DNA of 64,000 bases from Campylorhamphus procurvoides (Eukaryota; Chordata; Aves; Passeriformes; Dendrocolaptidae): positions 3,642,342 to 3,706,341 of the forward strand of contig WBMV01006289.1 of the NCBI GenBank assembly GCA_013396655.1, in the 5' to 3' direction. Numbering within the stretch: the first letter of the stretch is position 1; each line of letters begins with the position of its first letter. Made by a program: the position numbers and the translations under genes. Of this stretch, positions 1-13,400 are shown one piece after another. The notes under the pieces are model-generated. The model did not search any database. It was given only the letters and a program-made list of their open reading frames with translations, and had not been told where the DNA came from.

Positions 1-1716
1 TGGGTGTTTTTAAGATTTAGCATTAAAATACAGAGTTTTCTAATACAATTTTGCCAATCGAGTACTAATCACAAAATTTATTTCTTCATTTGGGAAGTCT
101 AAACAAAAAGTTTTTGCTTATTCCTCTCCAGATCCATTTTGAGTTCTTCCCTTCATACGCTATGTTTTTGGCGGAATCAAACTATGGCACTGTGATCTAC
201 TGCAATATTGCTCTACTAATTAGATTTTCTTGCCAGATTGTTAGAATTTCTGGCAGTGTCACATAGCTCCTAGAGAATTGCTAAGTTGGGGCTTCCAGAA
301 AGTTGCTGGTAGTTACTATTACTGATTGCTTATCCTTTACTGAAAACCATGCCATAGAAGGAGGATGAGCAATTGCATTCAAAAAGACTTTGAGGTATGC
401 CTATGCAACTACAGAATGTTCTTCAATTCTTTTTTCTCAAATATGATGAAAAATTTTCAGGAAGTTTTTCAAGGTTCTTCATCTGTATACACGCATAAGC
501 AAGTACCCTTATTTAAATAGTTCTTCACTTTATGCTTATACATTCACACATTCCATCCCTAAGTCTTCCTTATATGAGTGGAATTTGAACTGTTTCAAGT
601 AATTTCTAAGTAATCACTTTCTCCAATGCTATAATGCATTTTTTGGCATCTGTTTGTAGCTCTAAAGAGAATTCCATAAAAGAAATTTCAAGTAACTTAA
701 GAGGTTCATGAAATCTAATACTTTCATATCTAAGAATGCTTTCATTTGCCTTCAAAATATTAATTCTCAGGGTGGTTTTGTTTGTTTGTTTTGTTTTTTC
801 CTGAGCCCAAGTCATGAATCTTGAAATTTGGCATTAGAGAATCACAGCATTACAAGTTTGCAACTCTAGAAATTCCATCCTGTTCTGACTGGCTTTACTC
901 CAGCTTCACTCCAAATAGTTTTTTTAAATACAAATATAGTATAATCAAATGATTATAACTGATTGTAAACAGGAAACCCACTTTCAGATTTTGTTTCTGT
1001 GAAAATACTGAATTAAAAACATTAGATATGAAAAGAGAGGGTCTAGGAAGTCAATTTATCTCTTCCCTGCTATCCCTAGGTTTCTCTAGACTTTGCCTAG
1101 TTTTATGCAGAAGGTCTGGACGGCCTATTTCCCCTCTATCTCAGGACATACTATCAACTATTCAGCTATTTTTATCATATTTTTAATCTGATCCAACTTA
1201 TACTTGTGTCATATGTCACATTTATGTCATTGCTATTTTTTGTCTAGTCTTGCTGTTTGTATGTGACAAAAAACTTCCTATCTGAGCCTAATCATTGAGC
1301 TCCTGTCCATAAGCTGAATTTCAAAATAACGACTTGGGCTGGAAACAGGAAAAAGAACCCTTAAGAAATGATTAAAAATCCCCAACTAAACAACCCAACA
1401 GAAACACCACCATATGTCGATAGCCACTTAGGATTACATCTTTTGAATACGCTGGGGTACTTCTGCCATGAACAATGCTTAACTAGACTATTTAGAGATT
1501 TGCTACTTAATAATTTAGGAAAATCTCCTAGTAATTTCCACATCAGTGTGGTTTCATGACTTATGTGGGATACTTTTTGATTACTTTGTTTTTCTTCTTT
1601 TTCTTTCTGACTTTGTCTGGTTTGTATAATCTGACGAGTCATCAGGAAACAGGCTATTAACTTTCTGCTTATGTTACTTTATTTGCATATAAAGCCCAAA
1701 GTAGCAGTGATCTATT
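1..1716. other. AT-rich intergenic or intronic sequence, no gene
   Basis: I see no supported gene here. Short open frames on both strands (63-93 codons) overlap each other and show no recognisable domain. The only structure is a run of TTTG/TTTTG units near 778-797. Composition matches the rest of the window. This is probably unique gene-desert or intron sequence, and an undetected small exon cannot be excluded. Confidence 0.6.
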
Positions 1717-1990
1717 CACAGAATCATAGAATATCCTCAGTTGTAAGGGTCCCATGAGGATCACTGAGTCCACACAGGGCAACATATTAAACCACGTCTT
1801 AAGGGCATTGTCTAAATGCCTATTGAGAACTAAGGGGCTTGGGGCCATGACCACTTCCACTTCCCAGAGGAGCTTGTTCCAGTGCTGAAACACCCTCACA
1901 TCTCTTCTGCATTGAGTGTTCTGGGTGTTTTGTATTCTTCTGAAAGTAAATGGTCCACCACTTCTTTCTTTCAAAGGCTCTATCATAACG
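1717..1990 (-). mobile_element. CR1 LINE, 3'-terminal fragment
   Basis: The low-coordinate edge reads cacagaat-catagaat (1717-1732). This is the reverse complement of the 8-bp repeat that ends avian CR1 elements. The next bases match the CR1 3' region on the minus strand: a stretch resembling 'ggaagggacccatgaggatcattgagtcc', then 'aaccacgtcttaagggcattgtc' and 'cccagaggagcttgttccagtgctgaa' (about 1733-1893). Similarity weakens after about 1893, so the far edge is approximate. CR1 copies are usually cut short at the 5' end, as here. The minus-strand open frames over this stretch (105 and 69 codons) lie inside the element and are not host genes. Confidence 0.88.
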
Positions 1991-4900
1991 GCACCACTGA
2001 AAATTCATGTTGGCAGAAGAAAATTGCAAATTACAACTTCTTGAGACTGTGAAATCTGTGCAAGTCAGTCTCAGAATATTTATAAAGCCAACTGCATGTT
2101 TGGCATATTGTATTTATGCCACTTGCATGGAATCGTCCTGAATCCCCTAGCACTATTGATGGTAATTCCCAGTAAGACATGAAAAAAACCCTTGTGTGGA
2201 ATAAATAACATTCTCAGGGGCCCCATGAATCCCGAGATTGATGGGTATGGCAATAGCCAGTACATGACTCTGCAGATTTAAATATGCAAAGATAAGCAGA
2301 GTGAGGGATGCTAGAAAACTGGCAAAAATTGAGCTATTTAAAAAAGAGTCTCAAATGATGGAACACCTGTAGTGTAAATGGGTTTAATGATTAAATTTAA
2401 AAAGGAAGAAATGAATTAATTCCTTTTCACCCCAAACTGTAAAATAACTCAGGTACAGTCTCTCTAAGTCAGAACATGAAAAACTGACTTACTGACCTGG
2501 CGGGTCTGTAAAGGATTTTGCTGTTGCACATCAATCCAGCCCCTAGTCCCTAACCCCTAACCCCTATATCAGGCATTAAAAGTTATCCTAGAAATAGAAG
2601 AACAGTAATAATATGATAATGAGGCAAACTTAGCAGTATGACTGGAACTTTAACCATTATTAGTGGTCAAAGCAAAGGAATCTGTTAATGCAGAGTAACA
2701 GATCAGTGCAAAACATTTCCATGTTAGAACTTGACATTAAAGAGTTAGCATGTTTTTGTTGTGTTTTGCTTTTCCCTTCTGATGCACATGCTGTGATAAT
2801 ACAAATCATTATTCTTTAGTTCACTCTAATCAGAATTACCCCTAAGAGGATGTAAAAGCAGGAAATGATGCCTTGTATTGGTTTGGGTTGGGTTTCAGTA
2901 CCAGCACCTGACTGAAAGACACACCAAACTGGGGGTGGGAGTAAAGAATTGGTAAGAAATGGTTGTAATGGGTATGTAAATTATGCAATCAAGCTATGTG
3001 TTTGCTAAAGCACTGGGAACTTTGATGGATTAAGGATTTGAAGAAGTGTGGTAATAATCTCAATGAATATAACAATATTTTAAAAACTGTCCTAGACTTC
3101 TCTTTGTTTCCTTTCTCAAATTAAAAGAATGGCTAATTTTTTTTAACTAACTAAATAAAATACTTGACATGTATGGCATGATTGAAGGTTTTTTTTCATA
3201 TTATGGGAAGGGGAAAACAGAAAACTAGAAAGTTGAGTAACTACGCTTTAGTTTCCAAAAAAGATTGCCTTTTTTTTTCTTGTGGGATTGCAAGGACAAC
3301 TGCCCTCCAACCTTTCTCCTTCTGTAAAAGACATCCAAGAAGAGGGCATGTAAGCTGGTAATTAAGTCTGCTTCACACTGTGTGGTTCAAAATGCAAACC
3401 TAAAGCAGAACAGAGAGAAGATCCCTCTGCTGCACCTATTGAGCTGCAGAGAATTAAATTCTTTTTGAGGATCCTCTTATCTCAAAGGAAGGACTGCTTC
3501 ACAGAAAAACCCGAATAAAATCCCAATAATTACAAATGCTCAGTGGTTTATAAACAAGTTCTTATAATGGGACTAACACATGTGCAAAACAAATTTCAGC
3601 TGAGGAATGGAAAGCGGTCTTCATGCTCACTGCCATGTTAAAAACCAACATTTGTGACAGGCCCAAAGTATGAAAAGGTGGCTCAAAGTACATTCACTCA
3701 GCTGCAACTGGCCATGTTCTCCTATTACTATGATCAAATTAAACATTTAAATATGAAATGCGGTGTCAAAGGCCTAAAAAGTAAAAATCAGACATAAATC
3801 CTTCCAAAATAAAATAACTTCCTAAACCACCCCTTCTCCAAAGCAAAGGAATCCCCAAAGCAGATACCAAAGTTGCTGTGTTATATGTGTTATATAATTG
3901 TGTCACATAAGGCACTTAGTTAATAGAGTTTGGGCAATAGATTAATGATATAGCCTTGCCAAATATGTTGTTTTCAATTACATTTCTGAATAGAGACGTT
4001 ACTGTGCAAAGAGCAATGGGTACGCTGCCAGACATGGAATTCTTTTCACAGGAGTATTCTGACCTAGGATGCAAGCCTGAAGAAAAGGGTGTCAGAGTAA
4101 CTAGAAGTTGAGAAGACTAAACTCTGTCCAAAATTGCTTGGAGATGGAAGGCGTTATAGAGAGGGTGGTTCTCACCTAAAGGATAGTGAGCTCAACCAGA
4201 ACATTATTAAATTTGCTGAAGTAATTTTTGACTTTATAGGGATATGCAGTGATAGTACAACAAAACAGAAATTGAAGAGGAAAAAGAAATCTCTGTCATG
4301 TATCAGGTTGTTCTATGTCATAACTTGTTACAATATGGGAACTTAATTTTCATAGATTTTGTTGCTATTTTCCCAATTCCTATGAGTGTGACATTGTTTT
4401 TGTTGTACCTTCTCATTGTGCATTTCCCACAGGAACTTAATCTGACAGCTAGAACTTGGCTGACACTTTAGTGATTGAGATTTTTGCTTGCATTTTGTAC
4501 CACCAAGCCCTTATATCTATAGGTTTGCATTGTCCATATCAAGACAATAATTAAGCTAGCACTTGTGATCAAACAAGCAGGAATAGGGCTAAAGACAAAA
4601 AAAGTTTTGTGGAACCACCACAGACAAACAGAGTTGAGACTGCAGGAGTAAATGGAGAGAGGAGAGAATCCAGAGAGGCAGGAGTAAGGGAAACCATAAT
4701 AGGATAGCATTTCAAATTGTAATTTATGTTAGAGTTATCAGATGAGTAGGTGACATATTCAAGAAAATGTGACTGAAATAAGATCAGGGATGGGGCTGAT
4801 TTTTGCCTTGGAAAGACAGGTTTTAAAGAAAAGTGGACAAAGCAAGGCCATGTTTTCATGTGTAGCTATTTGAATTTCAAGGTTTGCATTTTAAATGTAA

Positions 4901-7200
4901 AATTTGCATATTGGTTTGCTAGAATGTAAGGAAAAAACATCACAATTATAAAGGTTTTTTTTTTTCCTTCCCTTTCACATAAACTTCCAGACAGATATTA
5001 GTAGCAGTAATACTTGGAAGAGTGTTCAGGGCAGAAATCAGGCAGATGTCAGGCACTCCACATACAAAACTCTTACAAGTTTGGCCTTCATAAATTCTAG
5101 ACAGGTGAATCAGATTTACTGTTGAGTATGTGTCAGTTACTGAATAGGGATAAAGTAGTGTTATATCTCGTCATTTGGCCCCAATCCAGTAAAATCTTAT
5201 TTTATCCAGATTTTTACTATATACTTGCTAAATTAATTTCTGTGAAAGCCACCAACTGGAAGGAGCAGTAGAAGCAGTACATGGGGGAGGTATGCTGCAG
5301 CATATGCTCTGGTTCTGCCCTTGAATAGGATGGTTCTGAAAACAAATTATATAATGTGTTGACAGAAAACTATAATCCCTGAGGTAAATTTGGCTTTAGA
5401 AAATATTCTCTAAGAATCATTTGACAGGTCCTTTGAGAACAACAATATGGTAAGAATGGTATCTGATGCACTGTTAGCAGATTTGAATGTATCCAGTTTT
5501 TTTGAGACATGAAGTATCCATGATTTATAGTAGATATAGGGCAAATACTATGGCATTTGCTTAATTTTGAGGGGAAAGCTTTTCCATCTACAGGGTTATG
5601 TTCTAGCACATTTGTTCTTGATCTTGTATCTTGCAAAAAGGATTGCAATTCTGTTAAGAGTCCTGCTGAGAATTTGGTCAAATTTAGCTCTCAGCTGAAC
5701 TGTTAGAAATCCAGAATAACTGCTTCAGTTGGTAAAGTCTGTGTGAACTTGCACAAAAATTACTGTTAGAAGAACTTGACTCAGTCAAGTATTACCAAGT
5801 GGTGCGTATTTTTTAAATGACTGGTATCAGACTTACCGTTTTCTCATTGATGTAAGCTGGAAATTTAATAGAAGTGGAGGAGAGCACATGGTGCTGGGTC
5901 ATGGCTCACGCTTCAATGGATTGTTTCCAGAGGTTCTTATGGAAGACTGTTTTAAAGAGAGTGTGGTTTCAACAAGGAAGGATTAATACAGTTATTTTAC
6001 TAGCTGGATTCCACTGAAATGAAAACTGCACAGCTCATACATTTTAAACCCTCTGTTCTTCATAGGAAGAACTACAATACTCACAACATACACCATTTAA
6101 CTGCTATTTGGTATGTGAGCCTGGGATTGAGAAGCTCATTTGCATGACATCGTTATCACCACAAAGTCACTGGAACGGCTGATCTCTGTGTGTGTTCTGT
6201 GGCTGACTAAGTATGACTGACGCTGTAAATTTCACAGGAATTCAGGTTACAGGCAGTTTTGGGTGTTTCCTTTGTAAAAAGAGACAGTGAACCTTTCAAG
6301 GGGTTAATAAACTAAGGAAATTTAGAATAGTGGAATTTAGGAGTAACTGTTAGTGCTTTGCAGAGGACGTGAGACAGTTCTGGACAAAGCCAGAGGGTGG
6401 GTAGGTGGCTTAAGCTTGCTTATAGAAACATGTGTTACTTTTTCCTACTTGACTGCATGATAGCACTGTTTAGTCTTTGGTCACTCCAGTGGGGATTAAA
6501 TGACAATTGCATATGATTGGGAAGCCTTTCTATTAGGTAAAGGAATGAAACATCATGGTTCACATGTAACTTCTTGCATGCTTGAAATAAAGGAAGATCT
6601 TGCTAGTCTTTGGCTCCATATTTTAGTATTTCTGTACTTACAAACTCGGTATTTGGTGTATTGTTGTGAATTTGATTTTTCCTTTATTCCAAGTAAATGA
6701 AATTTTTCTTTTATTAAACATCTATTTAGCTCATTGAAACAAAGTATGACACCTCAAGTATAGCCCAGAATTGAAAGGAGTGCAAAAGGACAATGATCCT
6801 TTCGTATATATATACACCTTATCAGAAATATTAAAGTACAGGGAAAACTCTTTCTTCTTGCGTAGTCCATCAGGAGAGATATTTCTATTTATTTCACTTA
6901 TTATTTCACTAAAATGTACCTTTTAAAGAAGTGGGAGCAGAACATTAAGGCACAGCAAAACAATGCTGGCTATAGTCTATTTTACAGAATAAAAAATATT
7001 TTTTTTTCTGATGCTTTTATTAATTGTATTTGTTCAATGTGAAATACTACAAGGATGAAACCCTTCCTGACAATTTAACAGCAAACTATTAGTCCTTTTG
7101 ATGATTCATGTTTGCAAGCTGAATTTTGCTGCCCATACATCCTCTTATGGCATGGAGAGCTATCCACTTTGGCAGCCTGGGGCATCATAAAGTAGAAGGA
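1991..7200. other. AT-rich intergenic or intronic sequence with no supported gene
   Basis: Nothing coding is supported. Open frames stay at or below 103 codons and look random. Visible items are a tiny 7-bp repeat at 2541-2568, several homopolymer A or T tracts, and a compact region near 6130-6250 with an exact octamer motif (ATTTGCAT). No CR1, LTR or SINE was recognised, although very old repeats could be missed by eye. Confidence 0.55.
2541..2568. repeat. Short telomere-like 7-bp tandem repeat
   Basis: Four consecutive 7-bp units, ccctagt, ccctaac, ccctaac and ccctata, run head to tail. The core resembles the vertebrate telomere hexamer CCCTAA with one extra C. It is only about 28 bp long and drifting, so it may be chance or a remnant of slippage rather than a true interstitial telomere. 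Confidence 0.45.
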
Positions 7201-8145
7201 AGTATTTTTTTTTTTTGCTTCATTTGTTTGATGTAAATATTTTTATTGTTTTAGAATTGATTTTTTTTTTCTCTTCTAGTTTAATTCCAGTAATAACAAT
7301 TGTTGCCTTAGTGGTACTCTGCTTTCCACCATCAAAGAGAGCAGGTGGTTTTGCTCTTGGTGCTGCATACAGATTGGTCACGAGGAATTATGTTAGAAAC
7401 AATTGTCACACATGTGCCATTGTAACCAAGTGTGTATGACCCTATCCTAGATATCACAAAACTTTATTCTCCCAGCGTGTGGAAGACTTGAGGTGGTACT
7501 TTTTGCCCTGGTATTGTGACTACATCCAGCTGCCCTACTGAGACAGCGAGACTGTCACAGCATAAAAATCTTTCTTTGAGAAATACATTCTGTGTTTTTG
7601 TGTTGAGCACTGGAGCTTTTTTTTTTCAAAGCTCTTTTACTTTCTTTCACTATTCTGTTCTTACCTACAGAATGTTTCCACTCTGCACTTGTGAGGTCTT
7701 CTGTGACATTCATTTGGTCCTTGCAGGGAAATCTTTTACCTGCACAAATTCAAAGCAAGTCAAAGGCCACCTTGAGAAGACCATGGTGGATGAAGTTGCA
7801 GTATAACAGTATCATGCTCAGAATAATGATCCCTCTTCCACTTTCAACAGAAATTAGAGGTACTTCTCTGCAATGTAGCATTTTCATTCTGCTCACATTC
7901 TTCATTGATTTCCAGTGCTCAAATCTGATTTTATTGAAGTATCCTCCCCACCAACTGCAAAATGTCAACACAGTTTACAAATTTTTTTCATCTTTTCTAT
8001 CACCAAGTTCTATTCGATTAAATGTGTAGCATCAGCAAACATTGAAAGTCCAAAGCTTTCTGGAGGAAATAATGCAGTTGAGGGTTTTGCTTTTTTTTTC
8101 CTCTGTCTGAGGACTTCATTCAAATACAGTAGAGTAAGATAACTG
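7200..8145. other. Region with possible decayed repeat, no supported gene
   Basis: Short open frames occur here (74, 96, 112 and 75 codons). A T-rich stretch at 7259-7280 ends in a good-looking splice acceptor (ctcttctag), but no matching exon could be built. The stretch 7900-8050 (poly-pyrimidine text, then 'catcagcaaacattgaaag') faintly resembles an old amniote interspersed repeat that also seems present at 9.9-10.4 kb. The match is too weak to name a family. Confidence 0.25.
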
Positions 8146-9884
8146 TCATTGACAGTCAGCCTTTCCAGCATCTGAAAGTAACCGTGGAACTGCTGAGTAT
8201 TATTTTGGTTTTAGGACAAGTCATTCAGATAATTATTTAGTCAAATTATATGACCTGACAATTTCTGTGACTTCCAGGGATCAGAGTAGCTGTGGAAAAT
8301 ATACTACTTATCCACTGTCTATGTGGGGACTGGTTTTTGGAAGTATCTTATGAGCAAAATTTTGCTTCTTTGCCAATGTACTGATACTGTGAGTTCAATA
8401 GTGTTGAAAGAGTGAGGTAGTGTTTAGCATGAAGAGAGATGGTACAGTCATGCTATGCAATATGAGCCATTCATTCCTTTATCAGGAAAAAAATGGATGT
8501 CATTAAAAAAGAAAAGGAAAAGAGAGAGATTTTACTTTTTTTTCTGTGTTGGGAATATTCAGCAAGAAACCAAATGATTCTTGGAAATCTGTTAAAAAAA
8601 CTAAGCTGCAAAGGTGTGTTAAGGTGACAGGAGTGGCAAACTCACACCATTCAAGTGTCTTAGTCCAACAGGTCATGGTGCCTAGGGTAGTAGTATTTGT
8701 GTGTTTGTTGGCAACTAGTAAAACTCTGGTCACTCCAGCTCAGTGGGTATGATAGGAAAGATTGTTCTGCTGAACTTCACTCTTCAGATATTTTTTTTTT
8801 CCTTTAATGATCACATATATTTGAACCTCACCTCTAAAACTACTCTCTGCCTTAGTAGACAGCCAAGTTCAAGTCATGCTATGATAGATCAGGGTTTCCT
8901 AGAAAAGAATAAACAGGGAAGATATGAGTCATAGGCCATCAGCAAATTTTTGTGGCTTCAGGCAAACATGGTCAGACCCACATGCATTGCCTCCTGAGAA
9001 CACCAAGGGGAGATGCCCCTTTGTGCCTCAGAAAAAGGTAAGAATAGAGACATTACCTCTAGAGTTCAGAGCTCCAGTTTTAGTTTTCTGTACTACTTTC
9101 CTGGCCCTGTAAAGGGATTTTGAAAAGGATTGCATAGGCAGTGATTCAGACTTGTTGATTTAGAGTCATGTTGGATCAGTCCACAGGAACTGGAGCGCAA
9201 CATACATACTTTATCTGACCCACTTGAGAAGATCAGATTTAAAAGGAAGATGACTGAAATATGGCAAGTGAGAGGAACAAAAAAAATCTGAGAGTCTGAC
9301 CTGTACTAAATTTTTCAGTGTTTTTTCACATAAATTGGTTCACTTTACATAATAGGTCAAAGAAGCTACATAAGCTTTGCAAGAAAAGCTTGAATTTTAA
9401 CCTTTGTCTCCTAACCTGACAAGAGACACAAGCTTTTTCTACCTTGCTCACTTTTAATGGCAAACAGGGCATTAATTTTTTACTTAATTACTTCATATCT
9501 GGCGTCTAATTTACTTGGTCAGATTTTATGACCAACTTAGACAAACAACACATAGTCATTTTATTTTATTAGGTCTGTGATCCATTTTTTATTACTCTGG
9601 ACTTGATGATAAAAATGAGGATGCATGAATACATATTGAAAGGGTTTCAGTCACATGTACAATTGATACATTTCCAAGTCACAGGTTTGCCCCATTGAAA
9701 CTGCTGCTTCAGGTTAAGAAAGGGCTCGTTACTTTTTTTTTTAAATAAGATCTCTGTAGAGTCTTTAAAATGATGAGAACTTTTGTGACTAGTGTAGACA
9801 GCCAACTATTAATCATGTCAGGTTAGGTGGGAGGAGTCCCAGATCGTGTGTTTTGAAGATTTTGTTTATTGTGACACCTCCTTG
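8146..9884. other. Unique AT-rich sequence, nothing identified
   Basis: I found no gene, RNA or mobile element. The open frames of 60-76 codons overlap on opposite strands (for example 8503-8733 minus and 8546-8752 plus) and do not look like real proteins. Several A and T homopolymers interrupt the sequence. Confidence 0.5.
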
Positions 9885-10440
9885 TGGTGTTATTGAGTGC
9901 CCTGTGGTTTATGAACTTGCAGCAACTCCCAGACTCTTCCCTGCAACATGGTTGCCTAGGCAGGCCCTTCAATTCTCACAGATCATCTCCCTTGCCCACA
10001 TACAGCAACTCGTATTTGTCACTTTGGAATTCTGTCATCTTTTTTCCTCTGTCAAGATTATTTCAAACTCTAATCCTGCTTGTCAGTGTTACTTGCAGTC
10101 CTTCTTGGCTCTGTGTCACTTATCTACTTAATTTTACATTCATCTAATAGTAATTTCACTTGCATCATATTTCTAAAGCTTTCCTATGAGAATGTCGTGC
10201 AAAACTGTCAAAAGCTTTACTAAAATGAAGAAACATGACAACTACTCCTTCCTTCCTGTTCACACAGTCTGTCTAAAAGGAAACTTGACCAACACACTGG
10301 CTGCTGTTAACCTCCTTGCTACTGTACAAATGCTTGCAAATAATTTATAATAAGTGTTCCAGATTTTTCTGTACATTGAGTCAGTACACCTAAAATTGTG
10401 CAGTTCTTCTATTTTCCTCTTGGAATCTGTAAAAAAAGAA
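9885..10440. repeat. Degraded ancient amniote interspersed repeat
   Basis: Several pieces appear in the same order as a repeat common in birds, crocodilians and turtles. They include 'cctatgagaatgtcgtg' followed by 'gtcaaaagctttactaaa' near 10184-10222, 'acaactactccttccttcctgttcacacagtc' near 10238-10270, and 'attgagtcagtacacctaaaattgtgcagttcttc' near 10375-10410. Many substitutions show that it is old. I think it is LINE-derived but cannot fix the family or strand. The two overlapping open frames on the plus strand (92 and 87 codons) fall inside it and are not genes. Confidence 0.5.
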
Positions 10441-13400
10441 GGTCACACATAAATGTAGGTTTTATGGCATAATAAACCAGAAGGTGGGAATAGTGATGGT
10501 TTTGTCTTTGTTTGTCTGCTGTTAGTCAGAATTCAGGTTTGTGAAAGAAAACTGTTCATAGGCAGGCTTTTGTTTTGGTCAAACCCCTTTGATTTAGGTA
10601 GAAGAAATTACTTAATAATTTTAAACTGGGGGCAATCCTACAAATATTTTTTCAGACCAATACAGTCTCTTGTAAGAGTCCGGTTTGGAAGAAAGAGTAA
10701 TTTCTTTTAGAAAGAACTATGTGATTTAGTACTAGTGAAACCAGGATCTTGGACTGTTATTGCAAGCAATTTTGGCAACATACAATTCTGAATTGATTAT
10801 TACCTGATATAAGCCCGAACTTTCAATGTTTGCAACAAATAATACTTAGTTTTAGTAAATAATCTATATTTGAGAATAGGCTTAGGCCTTTTAAATGTTG
10901 CCAATAGAGAGAAAATTGTGAATTTTGTTGTCTTCTGTTACTTTGTTTTTACTCAGAAAACACTGACTCAGAGATGCCAACTATTTGCTTGTTTTTGCAG
11001 CAATATAGCTAGGTAATGAAATTTTCCAGTGACTATTTTAATTTTTTTTTGTTTCAGCAAGTTCATAACACACTACTGAAATAATTTCAGAATTGATACT
11101 AAATATACATATATATAAAACACATCACACAGTACATTCAAGATTTATGAAGTGCTTGACAAGAAAGGGTTAAGATTTGTTTAGCACCGAAAAGAGAGGC
11201 TGGAGGGAGAAGTTTGCATAGTTTCTAAGAATTAAAAGGCTGTGAAAAAGGGAGTAATTACCTTAATTTTAAGAAAAGCTGATTTAGATTAAGTAAAAAT
11301 GTGTTAATTATACGGATATTTAAGAACCAAAAAAGACTACACGTGGAGGCTGTGAAATGCCCTTAACTGCAGAATTTTAACTGTAGGTTAGACAAATATC
11401 TTGCATGGATAGCATAGTTATGCTTGACCTTGTATCAGATTTTGGGGCATAAATGGGATGACTTCTTAAGGTCCTTTATTATTTTTGTAATAAATATCAA
11501 AGTGGTCACATCTAAATTAAATATTTAAAAAAAGAAAAAGTGACATAGATCTGGTATCTTCATGGATCAGTTGATTACAGATCCAAACTTCAGACTACAT
11601 TATAGAAGAAAAACTCTAATTTTTGACTAGGCCTACTTAGGATCTGGAGAAAAATTCAAATAAGGTTGTATCTATTTGTAACAGAATTTACAGAACTTAG
11701 TAAAATATACCTATTTTCAGAAGACCTAAGTGACTCTACTCCTGCTCTGATCTTTCTTGCTGTGGGTGTGTAACAGCACTGCCAAACTCCACTGAATCAG
11801 AGTTGCTGTTAATTTTCACCGTGTGAAAGTGGTTTGGTTTCTTGTTTTCTTTTTCTTATCCTCTGTCTTGTTGTTACTGAAACCCCATGAATTATACCAA
11901 GACCATATCAAATTATGAAAGAAGAATGTATGTGAATTCCATCTGTAGTGTAAACAATATGAACTGGATGTTGACATGTACCATCCCACTGAAGAGATGC
12001 TGTTTTCAGATACTGGGAAAGGAAATTCTGTACATACAAACCAATAGGAATACAGGAGTATAATATATAACAATGTAAAATGACCTTCAGATTCTTAAGT
12101 GGATTAGTGTTTTCTTACATGCAGCCCTGCTGCAATCAATATTGCTTTGTCTCTCTCTATTGTTTCACACCATAGTTTAGGGTTCTAAAAGCTGTGATTA
12201 AAAGTGTTCTTCCCACAAATAGATCTTGAACTAATTGGCTGTCTTTGATAGAATTTACCTAACCAAAACCGCATGATTTCCACTGCTCAGGGACATCATC
12301 TGAGTTGCATCTTAGATGAGTGAGATCAATCACACGTTTTACCAAAGCAAATTAATATGATGCATTATTATCTCTTTTTTGCATGGCACTAAGAATGACC
12401 CAGGTGCTATCAAGGTAGGTAATAAAACAAAGGGGAATGAGCTTCAAACACAAATGATTCTATTCTGTGCAAAAGTGGATCCAAGCATAAGAAGGGAATG
12501 AGCTGAAAGAAAAGCAATAAATAGTTTTTAGCCTGAAGACCCAGCAATAATTGTGGAACCCATTAATGCTGTGATGTACCAGGGTGCAAGATGATGTCAC
12601 AGGGCTGATCCTCCAAAACATTAGAGGTGATGACATTTCTGCAGAACTGAGCATGTCTCTTCTACAGAAGTAGTTATTCCACCTGAAAGTGGCCCAACAT
12701 TTATCAAAGGAGAGAATTTGCAGAATCATGCATGCAGTGCATGTACGAATAGACTTGTTTTGAATTCAACTATCATGACTTTAATAGTCTGCGATTACAA
12801 AGAGATTATAAAACCTGAACCCATGCTTTATGACTGCCAAAACAGCATATAGCCAATATAAAATCTTAGAAATAAACCCACAAAATTGTCAACTGTAATT
12901 TCAAAAACTTTACCATTGACAGTAACTGCTGAAGGGAAAAAAAAGAGAACATCCTCATTAATAAGCTCTGCTGTGAAAACTCATCTGCATATAAAGTGTA
13001 ATTTTGAGAAGAATTAACATTTCTCATATAAAGAGTGGATTCCAATGGCTTTAACAAGCAATATCATTGGTATATCCTTGTATCTAGGGGAATAGAAAAA
13101 ATGTTCCATAGTTTTAGTAGATGAAATTTAGTTACTGAAACACTCAGGAGCCTCTGTTCTGTAAAGGTCATAAAATGAAAGCTGGCAGGGTCAGTCCAAA
13201 AGGTCCTTCAGTCCTGGGCAGGACATATCCTCTATTCTCCATGAAGTGAACAACCCTGTAAGTATGTGTTCTCATCACAGAAGCATCAGAATATTTATTA
13301 TGATTGCAAGGTCTTTATTTAAATATTTGTTTAAATATTTATTTGTTATTTTTATTTTTTCATTGTGGAAGAAAATGGGGGTATGACTATCTTGTTTGTT

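Noticed and set aside
1669..1986. 105-codon minus-strand open frame
   Set aside because: It overlaps the CR1 3' fragment at 1717-1990. CR1 3' regions of this type do not encode the reverse transcriptase.
7215..7439. 74-codon frame with a hydrophobic start, looking like a small membrane protein
   Set aside because: The hydrophobic segment comes from a T-rich tract next to a splice-acceptor-like site. No supporting context or family was recognised.
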